In this document: one piece after another, positions 47,692-57,204 of the stretch | Position numbering within the stretch: position 1 is the stretch's first letter | Layout of the letters: every line of letters starts with the position of its first letter | NCBI RefSeq assembly: GCF_900182985.1 | Contig: NZ_FXUY01000001.1 | Coordinates: forward strand, 2,294,001-2,358,000 | Source: Pseudomonas helmanticensis | GTDB lineage: Bacteria; Pseudomonadota; Gammaproteobacteria; Pseudomonadales; Pseudomonadaceae | Direction: 5' to 3' | DNA: 64,000 nt | Translations under genes and position numbers: made by a program | Notes under the pieces: generated by a model | What the model saw: only the letters and a program-made list of their open reading frames with translations | Told to the model about the DNA's origin: nothing | The model's database searches: none

Positions 47692-48014
47692 GAAGAAAAC
47701 CTCAAAAATTGGGATGACAAAAAGGGCCGGGATTTAATGCCGTCGTGGCGCAAAAGTCCAGACGAAAACAATGAGTTCCGCGCACTCGGCGCCGATTGGA
47801 CAGCGATTCTGCAAAAGGTTTTATCGCAGGCAAAAAAAAGCCCGCTGGGGAGACGGGCTGGAGACTTGCTTTCTAACGGATGGCTTCACCCTACTGCGCT
47901 GGACGTGAAAAGTTTGTGAAAACCCTTCGCACCTTGCCTACCACTTGTAGGACATTTCCGTGCTGAGCGTACGGACGTAAACCCCGTTCATTGACGGGGT
48001 TGTTCATTGAAAAC
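47692..48014. other. Intergenic gap (323 bp) with two hairpins
   Basis: The gap holds the promoter of the glycine-zipper gene. It also contains a weak hairpin (AAAGCCCG...CGGGCT, about 47836-47860) and the terminator of the next minus-strand gene (47981-48000). A 60-codon plus-strand frame at 47737 has no ribosome site or recognisable feature and is not called. Confidence 0.5.
47981..48000 (-). terminator. Terminator of the small CxxC protein gene
   Basis: ACCCCGT and ACGGGGT pair around TCATTG, 15 bases past the stop codon; on the minus strand TTTACG follows, so it is a modest terminator. Confidence 0.6.
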
Positions 48015-48203
48015 TCACTTTCTGGCCCGCGTGGTGACCTTGGGTAAAAATTTCGCCTTCGGCCCTTTCGGTGCCGTCGACTTGATCTTGCCGGTCTGCA
48101 CCGGATCCTCGCCAAAACCTGCCTGATATTCGGTCTGGCCGCAGCGCACGCAATTGTTGAAGGAAAATTCAGCGCCATCGTCTTCGATATACGGATCAGT
48201 CAT
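48015..48203 (-). CDS. Small hypothetical protein with a CxxC motif
   Basis: 62 residues. It starts MTDPYIEDDGAEFSFNNCVRCGQTEYQ, with a C-V-R-C pair that could bind zinc, and has a Lys-rich C-terminus (KGPKAKFLPKVTTRARK). GAAGG lies just before the ATG. It is flanked downstream by a hairpin. I recognise no function. Confidence 0.6.
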   Translation of the reverse strand: MTDPYIEDDGAEFSFNNCVRCGQTEYQAGFGEDPVQTGKIKSTAPKGPKAKFLPKVTTRARK

Positions 48204-48442
48204 ACCTTCGCCCCTTCGCCATCGGTCAACACCGGCAAAAACCCTTTTGCCTGAAAAATATCGACCTCCAAGGCTTTTGAGACTAGCCGGTCATTCCTGG
48301 ACTTGTGGTTCAGATCGTCTGACGCCCGACGAATGGCCTACAAAAATTCAACGCGGTGAAGTGCCTTTGGTCCTACACCGCTAAAGAGTTCCGGAGACAG
48401 GCCGTTGCCCATTTTCATACAAATGAATCTCAAGGAAAGAAC

Positions 48443-48727
48443 ATGCAAATCAACGGATTCCCCAATATGCCCGTCGTAAAACTCACGGACGAACAGATCG
48501 CAGCCGGCAAAGCCGGGGCGGAAAAACTCAAGGAAAAGATCGCTTCCGGTGAAATCACCATCAAATTACCGGGGCCGGATACGCCGGTTCTGCAACCTGG
48601 GGTCATTTACCATCCCAGTAAGCCAGTCGAACCCAACCCACCTTCTGACACACCGCCTCTCGTCGCCATCGATACACCACTGACCTATGACGGCAAAGGC
48701 AACGTGATACTCAAGCCGCAGGGCTGA
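48443..48727 (+). CDS. Hypothetical proline-rich small protein
   Basis: 94 residues (MQINGFPNMPVVKLTDEQIA...). A charged helix (AGKAGAEKLKEKIASGE) is followed by a proline-rich, probably extended C-terminal half with PSKPVEPNPPSDTPP. AAGGAAAG lies at good distance before the ATG. No signal peptide. Function unknown. Confidence 0.65.
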   Translation: MQINGFPNMPVVKLTDEQIAAGKAGAEKLKEKIASGEITIKLPGPDTPVLQPGVIYHPSKPVEPNPPSDTPPLVAIDTPLTYDGKGNVILKPQG

Positions 48728-48740
48728 TCCGCAACAAAAA

Positions 48741-48767
48741 GAGCCCATTCAACTGCTGAGTGGGCTC
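48741..48767 (-). terminator. Terminator of the YbjQ-like gene
   Basis: GAGCCCA (48741-48747) pairs with TGGGCTC (48761-48767); read on the minus strand it is followed by TTTTTG, just past the stop at 48787. Confidence 0.7.
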
Positions 48768-48786
48768 ACTCGCATGAAGGCCGAAA

Positions 48787-49107
48787 CTAGCGCAACTTCA
48801 CCGCAGTGCCGGTAGCAAACACCACAACCATGCCGCCCTTGCCTGCGGGCATGCTGATCTCGAAATCCACCCCGACCACCGCATCCGCCTGCAACGCACG
48901 CGCCCGCTCCTTGATTTCATCCGTCGCCTGAATCCGCGCCTCCTTCAACGCCCGCTCCAGCGTCTGCGAACGCCCACCAAAAAAGTCGCGCATGCCGGCG
49001 AACATATCGCGGATCACGTTAACCCCTTGCACCGACTCGGCACTGACAATGTCCAGGTAAGCGGTGATCTGGCGCCCCTCAATGGATTGAGTCGTCGAGA
49101 TGATCAT
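48787..49107 (-). CDS. YbjQ/UPF0145-family protein
   Basis: 106-residue protein beginning MIISTTQSIEGRQITAYLDIVSAESV, the standard start of the heavy-metal-binding-domain YbjQ family. It contains the helix ALKEARIQATDEIKERARAL and the strand ADAVVGVDFEIS. It forms oligomeric rings in known structures; the biological role is unclear. Confidence 0.88.
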   Translation of the reverse strand: MIISTTQSIEGRQITAYLDIVSAESVQGVNVIRDMFAGMRDFFGGRSQTLERALKEARIQATDEIKERARALQADAVVGVDFEISMPAGKGGMVVVFATGTAVKLR

Positions 49108-49201
49108 GGCGGTCGTCCTTTTACTGATGAATAAAAGCGCTGATTGTAATGCTCAACGCTATTCCGATCCGCCGCCTGATAAATTCCAGACGCCAGAAAC
49201 C

Positions 49202-49239
49202 ACAAAACCCCTGACTTCTTTCGAAATCAGGGGTTTTGT
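49202..49239 (-). terminator. Terminator of the tRNA-Ser gene
   Basis: ACAAAACCCCTGA pairs with TCAGGGGTTTTGT around a 12-base loop, 11 bases past the tRNA 3' end on the minus strand. Confidence 0.85.
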
Positions 49240-49249
49240 GTACTGAATG

Positions 49250-49339
49250 TGGCGGTGAAGGAGAGATTCGAACTCTCGATACAGTTTCCTGTATACACAC
49301 TTTCCAGGCGTGCTCCTTAAGCCACTCGGACACTTCACC
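49250..49339 (-). tRNA. tRNA-Ser (anticodon GGA)
   Basis: The minus strand reads GGTGAAGTGTCCGAGTGGCT at the 5' end and closes with CTTCACC-G-CCA. The anticodon arm has the loop CTGGAAA, giving anticodon GGA for UCC/UCU codons. A long variable arm is present (ATACAGGAAACTGTAT-like), as expected for a class II tRNA. The CCA is encoded. Confidence 0.96.
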
Positions 49340-49634
49340 GTATCTCTTCAAACATGTTCTGTCTGTCGAGGCGCGCTAATGTAGTCGAAAGCTTTTCCGA
49401 TGGCAAACTTTTTTTTAAGATTTTCATGCGGTTAAGAGAAAAAGTCGTTTGGCCCGCCGACGGGCCATGGCAAACCGGCCAATCTCTGGTGACGGCGCCC
49501 CTTCTATATAGAAGCAGAATGGCGTGTTGCGCCGGGTGAGGCGAGAAACGGTGACTGACGGGTCAGTCACGGCGCTTTACCTGGCTGGCGTCGGTGGGTA
49601 ACGTCTGCCCATCTTTCTAATAAGGAATAGCGTC

Positions 49635-50324
49635 ATGAGTGAGTTGATTTCCTACCACCTCGAAGACGGTATCGCGACCCTGACCTTGAGCAACGGCAAG
49701 GTCAATGCCATTTCCCCGGACGTGATTGCGGCTTTCAATGCGGCGCTGGATCAGGCGGTGACTGATCGTGCCATCGTGATCATTACCGGTCAGCCGGGGA
49801 TTCTGTCTGGCGGCTATGACCTGAAAGTGATGACCGCCGGCCCTAAAGAAGCCGTGGCGCTGGTGACCGCGGGGTCGACCCTGGCGCGTCGCCTGCTCTC
49901 TCACCCGTTCCCGGTAATTGTTGCTTGCCCGGGTCATGCTGTGGCCAAAGGTGCTTTCCTCCTACTGTCCGCCGATTACCGCATCGGCGTCGACGGCCCG
50001 TTCAGCATTGGTCTGAACGAAGTGCAGATCGGCATGACCATGCACCACGCCGGTATCGAGCTGGCGCGTGATCGTCTGCGCCGTTCGGCGTTCCACCGTT
50101 CGGTGATCAACGGCGAGATGTTTGATCCGCAGAGCGCTGTCGATGCCGGTTTCCTCGACAAGGTCGTGGCTGCCGAAGAGCTGCAAGGTGCCGCCCTCGC
50201 CGCTGCGCGTCAGCTAAAGAAGATCAACATGCTCGCGCACAAGAACACCAAGCTGAAGGTACGTAAAGCGCTGCTGGAAACCCTGGATAACGCGATCATC
50301 CAGGATCAGGAGCACTTGGGCTGA
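49635..50324 (+). CDS. Crotonase/enoyl-CoA hydratase family protein
   Basis: 229-residue crotonase-fold protein, shorter than usual (~260). The oxyanion-hole segments are ILSGGYDLKVM and GHAVAKGAFLLLSADYRIG. Catalytic glutamates of hydratases are not obvious in the GLNEVQIGMTMHH stretch, so the reaction may differ from hydration. Substrate unknown. It stands alone with its own terminator. Confidence 0.87.
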   Translation: MSELISYHLEDGIATLTLSNGKVNAISPDVIAAFNAALDQAVTDRAIVIITGQPGILSGGYDLKVMTAGPKEAVALVTAGSTLARRLLSHPFPVIVACPGHAVAKGAFLLLSADYRIGVDGPFSIGLNEVQIGMTMHHAGIELARDRLRRSAFHRSVINGEMFDPQSAVDAGFLDKVVAAEELQGAALAAARQLKKINMLAHKNTKLKVRKALLETLDNAIIQDQEHLG

Positions 50325-50346
50325 TCGCTCGATCCTGGCAATAAAG

Positions 50347-50375
50347 AAAGCCCGACCGTCGTGTCGGGCTTTTTC
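50347..50375 (+). terminator. Terminator of the crotonase gene
   Basis: AAAGCCCGAC pairs with GTCGGGCTTT around CGTCGT and is followed by TTC; 23 bases past the stop codon. Confidence 0.85.
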
Positions 50376-50540
50376 TTGCGCGCTCGATTTAAAAGGCAGC
50401 GACGGCTCTAGGACAGGTCTGAGCATGATTTCGGAAACATGCGCTTAAACATCGCCTATCTCCGCACTCTATAGCGGCAATTGCCGAAAACAGTGCACAT
50501 CCGTACACTGCGCCACCTTTTGTCCCGGTGGGGCCTGAAA

Positions 50541-51263
50541 ATGCTGTTCGTGTTTCGTATGTTATTGATGGGCCTGCACTTTATTCTGGCAGGAGTACTC
50601 GGGGTAATCCTCGGGATATGCCGCCCGTTCAATCCGGACAATAGCCGTCTGTGCGCTCGCCTCTACGCTTTGCCGGCCATGTGCATTCTGCGTCTGCGGG
50701 TCAAGTCCGACGTCAGTGGTTTGATCAACAAGCCAGACAGCTGCGTGATCATCGCTAACCATCAGTCCAACTACGATCTGTTTGTGTTCGGGAATGTGGT
50801 GCCGCGTCGCACTGTGTGTATCGGCAAGAAGAGCCTGAAATGGGTGCCGCTGTTCGGGCAGTTGTTCTGGCTCGCCGGCAATGTATTGATCGACCGTGGC
50901 AACGCGCACAAGGCGCGCCAGTCGATGCTCACCACCACCAACACCTTGCAGAACGAAGAGACCTCGATCTGGGTGTTCCCGGAAGGCACGCGCAACCTCG
51001 GCGAAGATTTGCTGCCGTTCAAGAAAGGCGCGTTCCAGATGGCGATTGCCGCCGGTGTGCCGATCGTTCCGGTGTGTGTCAGCAGCTACATCAAACACAT
51101 GCGCCTGAATCGCTGGCGCAGCGGGAAAATCCTCATACGCTCGCTGCCGGCGATTCCTACAGCCGGATTGACCATGGATGACATGCCCATGCTGATCAAT
51201 CAGTGCCGCGAGCAGATGCGCGAGTGCATCGAATCGATGGATCGGCAGCTCCAAGCTGCATGA
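50541..51263 (+). CDS. plsC: 1-acyl-sn-glycerol-3-phosphate acyltransferase
   Basis: 240-residue inner membrane acyltransferase making phosphatidic acid. The N-terminal hydrophobic helix (MLFVFRMLLMGLHFILAGVLG) is followed by the H-x4-D motif IANHQSNYDLFVFG and the glycerophosphate-binding FPEGTRN. The PIVPVCVSS segment is also typical. The ATG at 50541 is chosen over a longer TTG reading. Confidence 0.92.
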   Translation: MLFVFRMLLMGLHFILAGVLGVILGICRPFNPDNSRLCARLYALPAMCILRLRVKSDVSGLINKPDSCVIIANHQSNYDLFVFGNVVPRRTVCIGKKSLKWVPLFGQLFWLAGNVLIDRGNAHKARQSMLTTTNTLQNEETSIWVFPEGTRNLGEDLLPFKKGAFQMAIAAGVPIVPVCVSSYIKHMRLNRWRSGKILIRSLPAIPTAGLTMDDMPMLINQCREQMRECIESMDRQLQAA

Positions 51264-51268
51264 AAAAC

Positions 51269-51293
51269 AAACCCGCCTTGTGCGGGTTTTCTT
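51269..51293 (+). terminator. Terminator after plsC
   Basis: AAACCCGC pairs with GCGGGTTT around CTTGT, followed by TCTTTTG, six bases past the plsC stop. Confidence 0.8.
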
Positions 51294-51397
51294 TTGCCCG
51301 CTGAACTGTAGAGATTTCACTGACTCTCAAGCAGCGACACGGCTAAGCTGATGTCTTGTATTCCCTGTCATCTGCCAAGAAGAAGTGAACCACCACC

Positions 51398-52369
51398 ATG
51401 GGTCGAGTTGTTGCTGCTGCGGTGTACAGCGCGGGTAAGAAAGTCACCAATATCACCCTCGATGAAGGCGCAGCCTGGGCCGCGAAAACCGGCCACTTTG
51501 TCTGGATCGGCCTCGAAGAGCCGAGCGCGCAGGAACTGTCCAACCTGCAACGCCAGTTCAACCTGCACGAACTGGCCATCGAAGATGCCCTGGAAAAACA
51601 CAGTCGACCGAAGCTGGAAACCTTTGGCGACGCTTTGTTTATCGTGACCTACTCGCCGATCCGCGAACATGGGATTCTGCAGTTCATCGAAACCCACATC
51701 TTCGCGGGCAAGGGCTACATCATTACCGCGCGTAACGGTCACTCGGCGTCCTACGCTCATGTCCGTCAACGCTGTGAGGCGCGTCCACTGCTGCTGGAAC
51801 ATGGCGAGGACTTCGTTCTCTATGCGCTGCTGGATTTCGTCATCGAGAACTACCAGCCGGTGGGCGAAGCGATCCATGCCGAGATCGATGAACTGGAGCG
51901 CAACGTCCTGTGCAGTGCCCTCAACGAGCATGACATCCAGCGGCTGCACGGTTTGCGTCGGGATGTCGTGCGCCTGCGCCGGTATGCCGCGCCGATGGTG
52001 GAGATCGGCGAGGAATTGCAGAAACTGAGTTTCCCGTTTATCGACAAGAACATGCGCCCGTACTTCCGTGATGTGCAGATTCACGTGACGCGGCAGATGG
52101 AAGACCTCAGCACGCTGGCCGACATTGCCAGTCAGACCATCGAGATCGGTGTGTTGCTGGAGGCGTCACGGCAGAGTGTGGTGCAGCGCAAGTTCGCGGC
52201 ATGGGCAGCGATTCTGGCGTTTCCGACGGCGGTGGCGGGGATTTACGGGATGAACTTCCAGAACATGCCGGAACTCAGTTGGCACTACGGCTATTTCGGG
52301 GTGCTGGGGTTTATTGCGGTGGGGTGCGTGAGTTTGTGGGCGAGTTTCAAGAAGTCCGGGTGGTTGTAA
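51398..52369 (+). CDS. corA: CorA-family Mg2+/Co2+ transporter
   Basis: 323-residue CorA protein. A large cytoplasmic domain with long helices precedes two C-terminal membrane helices. The selectivity motif YGMNFQNMPEL lies at the end of the first (about residue 286). It is the GMN-type counterpart of cmaX at 10.5 kb. A single short REP element directly follows the stop codon. Confidence 0.94.
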   Translation: MGRVVAAAVYSAGKKVTNITLDEGAAWAAKTGHFVWIGLEEPSAQELSNLQRQFNLHELAIEDALEKHSRPKLETFGDALFIVTYSPIREHGILQFIETHIFAGKGYIITARNGHSASYAHVRQRCEARPLLLEHGEDFVLYALLDFVIENYQPVGEAIHAEIDELERNVLCSALNEHDIQRLHGLRRDVVRLRRYAAPMVEIGEELQKLSFPFIDKNMRPYFRDVQIHVTRQMEDLSTLADIASQTIEIGVLLEASRQSVVQRKFAAWAAILAFPTAVAGIYGMNFQNMPELSWHYGYFGVLGFIAVGCVSLWASFKKSGWL

Positions 52370-52373
52370 AAGC

Positions 52374-52419
52374 AAAAGATCGCAGCTTTCCGTAGGAGCT
52401 GCCGAAGGCTGCGATCTTT
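52374..52419. repeat. Short REP-type inverted repeat (GATCGCAGCC family)
   Basis: A compact version with arms CAAAAGATCGCAGC and GCTGCGATCTTTC around GTAGGAGCTGCCGAAG. It sits between the converging corA and GATase genes. Confidence 0.8.
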
Positions 52420-52429
52420 CGCTCTGCTA

Positions 52430-53152
52430 TCAAGCAGCCTCAGGCTTTTGCGCCACAAACCGCATCATCCACTCCGCAACCGTTGCACCATGGTGCTCCT
52501 GCTCCAGACTGGCCACGCCCTTGCTGTAAATCTGCGAACCCAGCGCTTCCTGACGCAGATCCAGCAGCGCCCGCGAATAATCGTGGATGAATTCCGGATG
52601 GCCCTGGAAGCACAGCACCTGATCATTGATGTGGTAAGCGGCAAACGGGCAGAAATCGCTGGAAGCAATCACCGTGGCGTTTTCCGGCAGCGCAGTCACC
52701 TGATCCTGATGGCTGATCAGCAACGTCAGCTCTTCACGCACCGGGCTCATCCACGGCGCCTTGGCCGCGAGTTTGTAGTTGTGGGTGCCGACGCCCCAGC
52801 CCTGTGTCGCACGCTCGCTCTTGCCGCCGAGCAGCAATGCCAGCAGTTGATGGCCGAAACAAACGCCGAGCAGTTTGTCGCCACGCTCGTAACGGCTGAG
52901 CAGATATTCCTTGAGGGTCTGGATCCACGGATCAGTGCCGAACGAATCGGCCTTGCTGCCGGTGACCAGGTACGCGTCGAAAGTCAGCTCATCGTTCGGG
53001 TATTCGCCCTGCATCACGTTGTACACGGTGAACTCGGCGGCAATCGGTTGCTGCGAGAACAGGCGCTGAAACATCTGCCCGTAACCCTGATATTGATCGA
53101 CCAGTTCCGGACGCAGGATGTCGGTTTCCAGAATGCAGATGCGTAGCGACAT
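52430..53152 (-). CDS. Class I glutamine amidotransferase-like protein
   Basis: 240-residue cytoplasmic protein. The nucleophile elbow is GVCFGHQLLALLLGG (cysteine followed by F-G-H). The catalytic histidine is in CFQGHPEFIHDY, so the triad is intact. It is a free-standing GATase of the GMP-synthase/gamma-glutamyl hydrolase type. The acceptor substrate is unknown. ATG at 53152 (MSLRICILETDILRP); longer readings are not supported. Confidence 0.9.
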   Translation of the reverse strand: MSLRICILETDILRPELVDQYQGYGQMFQRLFSQQPIAAEFTVYNVMQGEYPNDELTFDAYLVTGSKADSFGTDPWIQTLKEYLLSRYERGDKLLGVCFGHQLLALLLGGKSERATQGWGVGTHNYKLAAKAPWMSPVREELTLLISHQDQVTALPENATVIASSDFCPFAAYHINDQVLCFQGHPEFIHDYSRALLDLRQEALGSQIYSKGVASLEQEHHGATVAEWMMRFVAQKPEAA

Positions 53153-53244
53153 AAAAAATACCTGACACGTGATGGGAATAATGAACACCCCAGAGCCTGC
53201 CTTGAAACACCCTGACAAGGCAAGCCCCGGAAAGCTCGCTGCCC

Positions 53245-55389
53245 CTAGAACATTTCACCTTTTGCCGCTTTATCCAGCAGCAATGCTGGCGGCGCAAAGC
53301 GCTCGCCATACTGTTCGGCGAGATATTGCGCGCGGGCCACAAAATCCTTTACGCCGTACTGATTGATGAACTGCAGCGCACCACCGGTCCACGCGGCGAA
53401 ACCAATGCCGAAGATCGAGCCGACGTTGGCGTCCGCCGTCGACGTCAGCACGCCCTCCTCCACACAGCGCACGGTTTCGATAGCCTGCACGAACAGCAAA
53501 CGATCACGCACATCCTTCGGTGAGATCTGCCCGTCGGCCTTCTCGAAGCGCGTCTTCAGTTCTGGCCACAGATGCTTCTGGCCAGCAGCCGGGTATTCAT
53601 AAAAACCACCGCCAGCGGCCTTGCCCGGACGCTTGTATTCGTTGAGCAGCAAGTCAATCACGGCGAACGCCGGGTGCTCAATCAGCGGTTTCCCTTCGGC
53701 CTGTAGGTCTTTGGCCGTTTGCTTGCGGATATGGCTCATCAGGCTGAGAGAAACTTCGTCAGAGATCGCCAGAGGCCCGACCGGCATCCCGGCCTTGCGC
53801 GCTTCAGTCTCGATCATCGGTGCACTGACGCCTTCACCGAGCATGGCAATGCCTTCATTGGTGAAGGTGCCGAATACGCGTGAGGTAAAGAAGCCGCGAC
53901 TGTCGTTGACCACAATCGGGGTCTTCTTGATTTGCAGGACGAAATCGAAGCCGCGAGCGAGGGTTTCATCGCTGGTTTTCGCACCTTTGATGATTTCCAC
54001 CAGCGGCATTTTCTCCACCGGGCTGAAAAAATGCAGGCCGATGAATTTGCTTTGATCGGGTACGGCGCTCGCCAGACCGGTGATCGGCAGGGTCGATGTA
54101 TTGGAAGCAATGACCGCGTCGGCGCCCACCACCTGCTGCGCGGCCACAGACACCTTGGCCTTGAGCTCGCGATCCTCGAACACCGCTTCGATGATCAGGT
54201 CGCAACCGGCCAGATCCGCATCGGCCTCGGATGGGGTGATCCGCGCCAGCACAGTCTCACGCTGTGAGACTGTCATCTGCCCACGGGCAACTTTCTTGTC
54301 GAGCAACGCCGCCGAATGCGCCTTGCCCTTCTCGGCGGCCGCGAGATTGACGTCCTTGAGCACCACGTCAATACCCGCCGAAGCACTGACGAAAGCAATC
54401 CCGGCACCCATCATCCCGGCACCGAGCACGCCAACCTTGCGCGTGACATAGGGCGCGAAGCCCTGCGGCCGCGATCCGCCGGCATTGATCTCGTTGAGCT
54501 GGAACCAGAACGTACCGATCAGGTTTTTCGAAATCTGCCCGGTGGTCAGTTCGGTGAAATAGCGCGTTTCAATCAAGTGCGCGGTGTCGAAATCGACCTG
54601 AGCGCCCTCAACCGCCGCACACAGAATCTTCTCCGGCGCGGGCATCGTGCCTTGGGTCTTGCTACGCAGGATCGACGGCGCAATCGCCAGCATTTGCGCG
54701 ACTTTCGGGTTCGACGACGTGCCGCCAGGAAGCTGATAGCCCTTCACGTCCCAACGCTGCACCGCTGCCGGATTGGCAACGATCCAGGCGCGCGCCTTGG
54801 CCAGCAGTTCATCACGATCCGCCGCCAGGTCGTCGATAAGACCGGCCTGCAACGCCTGCTGCGATCGGACTTTCTTGCCTTCGAGCAGATACGGCAACGC
54901 TTTTTCGATACCGAGCATGCGCACCATGCGCACCACCCCGCCGCCGCCCGGCAGCAGGCCGAGGGTCACTTCCGGCAGACCGAGTTGCACCGACGCATCG
55001 TCCACCGCCACGCGGTGATGACAGGCCAGACAGATTTCCCAGCCACCGCCCAGCGCCGCGCCGTTGATCGCTGCGACCACCGGTTTGCCGAGGGTTTCCA
55101 GGGTGCGCAATTGCCCTTTGAGGGTCAGCACCATGTCGTAGAAGGCTTTGGCTTCAGGCTTTCCGACCTTGATCAGCTCATTGAGGTCGCCGCCGGCAAA
55201 GAAGGTTTTCTTCGCTGACGTGATGATCACGCCGGCAATGCTGTCTTTTTCCGCCAGCAGCCGGGCGACGCACGCGGCCATGGCCTCGCGGTACACGGCG
55301 TTCATGGTGTTGGCGCTCTGGCCCGGCATGTCGATGGTCAGCACGACGATGCCGTCCTGGCCTTTTTCGTAACGAATGGCTTCGCTCAT
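53245..55389 (-). CDS. FadB/FadJ-like 3-hydroxyacyl-CoA dehydrogenase and enoyl-CoA hydratase
   Basis: 714-residue bifunctional beta-oxidation subunit. The N-terminal crotonase domain contains IKVGKPEAKAF, AAINGAALGGGWEICLACHH and GLPEVTLGLLPGGGG. The NAD-binding dehydrogenase domain starts VGVLGAGMMGAGIAFVSA, and the catalytic histidine is in IGLHFFSPVEKMPLVEI. Lies 24 bp downstream of the thiolase gene, forming a multienzyme pair separate from the classical fadBA. Confidence 0.93.
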   Translation of the reverse strand: MSEAIRYEKGQDGIVVLTIDMPGQSANTMNAVYREAMAACVARLLAEKDSIAGVIITSAKKTFFAGGDLNELIKVGKPEAKAFYDMVLTLKGQLRTLETLGKPVVAAINGAALGGGWEICLACHHRVAVDDASVQLGLPEVTLGLLPGGGGVVRMVRMLGIEKALPYLLEGKKVRSQQALQAGLIDDLAADRDELLAKARAWIVANPAAVQRWDVKGYQLPGGTSSNPKVAQMLAIAPSILRSKTQGTMPAPEKILCAAVEGAQVDFDTAHLIETRYFTELTTGQISKNLIGTFWFQLNEINAGGSRPQGFAPYVTRKVGVLGAGMMGAGIAFVSASAGIDVVLKDVNLAAAEKGKAHSAALLDKKVARGQMTVSQRETVLARITPSEADADLAGCDLIIEAVFEDRELKAKVSVAAQQVVGADAVIASNTSTLPITGLASAVPDQSKFIGLHFFSPVEKMPLVEIIKGAKTSDETLARGFDFVLQIKKTPIVVNDSRGFFTSRVFGTFTNEGIAMLGEGVSAPMIETEARKAGMPVGPLAISDEVSLSLMSHIRKQTAKDLQAEGKPLIEHPAFAVIDLLLNEYKRPGKAAGGGFYEYPAAGQKHLWPELKTRFEKADGQISPKDVRDRLLFVQAIETVRCVEEGVLTSTADANVGSIFGIGFAAWTGGALQFINQYGVKDFVARAQYLAEQYGERFAPPALLLDKAAKGEMF

Positions 55390-55413
55390 AACAAGGTTCC
55401 TTGAATTCGGGGC

Positions 55414-56619
55414 TCAGAGGCGTTCGATGATGGTGGCAATGCCCATGCCGCCGCCGACACAGAGCGTCGCCAGGCCAAAGCGCAGACGCCGCGCTTCCAG
55501 TTCATCGAGCAGGGTGCCGAGGATCGCGCACCCGGTGGCGCCCAGCGGATGGCCCATGGCGATGGAGCCACCGTTGACGTTGACCTTGGCCGGATCGACG
55601 GCCATGTCCTTGATGAACTTCAGCACCACTGAAGCAAACGCTTCGTTGACCTCGAACAGGTCGATGTCCTCCACGCGCAGTCCGGCCTTGGCCAGCGCTT
55701 TGCGCGTCGCCGGAGCAGGGCCGGTAAGCATGATGGTCGGATCGGTGCTGGTCACCGCCGTGGCGACAATCCGCGCCCGTGGTTGCAGGCCCAGTGCGCG
55801 GCCCTTGGCTTCGGAGCCGATGAGCATCAGCGCGGCACCGTCGACGATCCCGGAACTGTTGCCCGGCGTGTGCACGTGGTTGATTCGTTCGACATGGCTG
55901 TAGACCCGCAGCGCGGTCGCGTCGAAGCCCATCTGGCCGATCATTTCGAAACTCGGCTTGAGCTTGCCCAGGCCTTCCAGCGTCGATTCGGCGCGAATGA
56001 ACTCATCGTGATCGAGCAGGATGATGCCGTTCTGATCCTGCACCGGCACCAGCGATTTGTTGAACGAACCATCGGCCCGCGCCCGTGCCGCTTTCTGTTG
56101 CGAATACAGGGCGTAGGCATCGACGTCCTCGCGGCTGAAGCCTTCGAGCGTGGCGATCAAGTCCGCACCGACGCCCTGCGGGGTGAAGTGGCTGTGCAGG
56201 TTGGTCTGCGGGTCCAGCGCCCAGGCGCCGCCATCGCTGCCCATCGGCACCCGCGACATCGACTCGACGCCACCGACCACCACCAGGTCTTCAAAACCGG
56301 AGCGCACTTTCATCGCGCCGAGGTTCACCGCCTCCAGACCCGAAGCGCAGAAGCGGTTGATCTGCACGCCCGCGACGCTGACATCCCAATCGGCCACTTG
56401 CACCGCGGTTTTGGCGATGTCGGAGCCCTGATCGCCAATCGGCGTGACGCAGCCGAGGACCACGTCATCAACCTGGCTGGTGTCCAGCGCGGTGCGCGTT
56501 TGCAGAGCGCTCAGCAGGCCGGCGACCAGATTCACCGGTTTGACGCTGTGCAAGGCGCCATCCGCTTTGCCTTTGCCACGGGGCGTGCGTAACGCGTCGA
56601 AAATCAAAGCTTGGGTCAT
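55414..56619 (-). CDS. Acetyl-CoA C-acetyltransferase (thiolase)
   Basis: 401-residue thiolase. Nucleophile cysteine in [15 protein letters not shown], catalytic histidine in [16 protein letters not shown], and second cysteine in [10 protein letters not shown]. It is cotranscribed with the FadB-like gene. The start [18 protein letters not shown] at 56619 is standard; a longer reading extends 29 residues without support. Confidence 0.93.
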   Translation of the reverse strand: MTQALIFDALRTPRGKGKADGALHSVKPVNLVAGLLSALQTRTALDTSQVDDVVLGCVTPIGDQGSDIAKTAVQVADWDVSVAGVQINRFCASGLEAVNLGAMKVRSGFEDLVVVGGVESMSRVPMGSDGGAWALDPQTNLHSHFTPQGVGADLIATLEGFSREDVDAYALYSQQKAARARADGSFNKSLVPVQDQNGIILLDHDEFIRAESTLEGLGKLKPSFEMIGQMGFDATALRVYSHVERINHVHTPGNSSGIVDGAALMLIGSEAKGRALGLQPRARIVATAVTSTDPTIMLTGPAPATRKALAKAGLRVEDIDLFEVNEAFASVVLKFIKDMAVDPAKVNVNGGSIAMGHPLGATGCAILGTLLDELEARRLRFGLATLCVGGGMGIATIIERL

Positions 56620-57013
56620 GACGTCCTCGAACCTGTGCGGTGAGTGATTTCTTGTGCCTTCACTCTTGACCCGAGCGGTCGCAGATTCAATGACCACAGC
56701 GCTCAATGCGGTTGACGCACACGCTCAGACGGACGGTCATCAAGCCTTGGGTGAACCGGTTCAGGTCGCCGAGTTGTCTAGCAAGCGGGCGGCAAAGAAG
56801 CTGGCAATACGCCTCATGCCTTTTTAATCGCAATTTCTTAAAGCTCCATATGAAATGGATCTAAGCCAAGCGTGACGCGGGCCCTAAGGTAGTACATGTA
56901 CGTCAGGGTCGTCGGGTTTTGCCGGGACAGACGTTCTTCAACAGGAAGTGCAACGCGCGCCGTCATGGATATGCAGGCACGCATCAGGAAATAACAATAA
57001 AGGCGGTCAAGCC
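56620..57013. other. Intergenic region (394 bp)
   Basis: Holds the promoter of the thiolase operon on the minus strand and of the small plus-strand peptide gene. A perfect palindrome GTACATGTAC lies near 56893. No other coding frame or RNA gene is seen. Confidence 0.5.
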
Positions 57014-57109
57014 ATGTTCAAACAACCGAAAGTTCGTCAAGCAGGACTCATTCTTTTCGCCACGACGCTGTTGTTGATTTTGCCGAATTTGACCAAGGTA
57101 ATCGGCTGA
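57014..57109 (+). CDS. 31-residue membrane peptide
   Basis: The frame reads MFKQPKVRQAGLILFATTLL then LILPNLTKVIG and a TGA stop. It has a short basic head (K, K, R) and one hydrophobic helix, as in small single-pass membrane proteins. AAAGGCGG lies about nine bases before the ATG. Too small for most gene finders; conservation is unproven here. It precedes the cytochrome gene by 95 bp. Confidence 0.5.
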   Translation: MFKQPKVRQAGLILFATTLLLILPNLTKVIG

Positions 57110-57204
57110 CTCAAGCGGCAGGTGCGGTTTATCGCCACTGAAAATATGACTGGCCCGCTACCCGGGCCAGCGTGGCTGTGCCAACCTTTGCGCACTTCCA
57201 CGAC

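Noticed and set aside
47737..47919. 60-codon plus-strand frame
   Set aside because: No ribosome site, composition unlike neighbours, and it spans a hairpin; not called as a gene.
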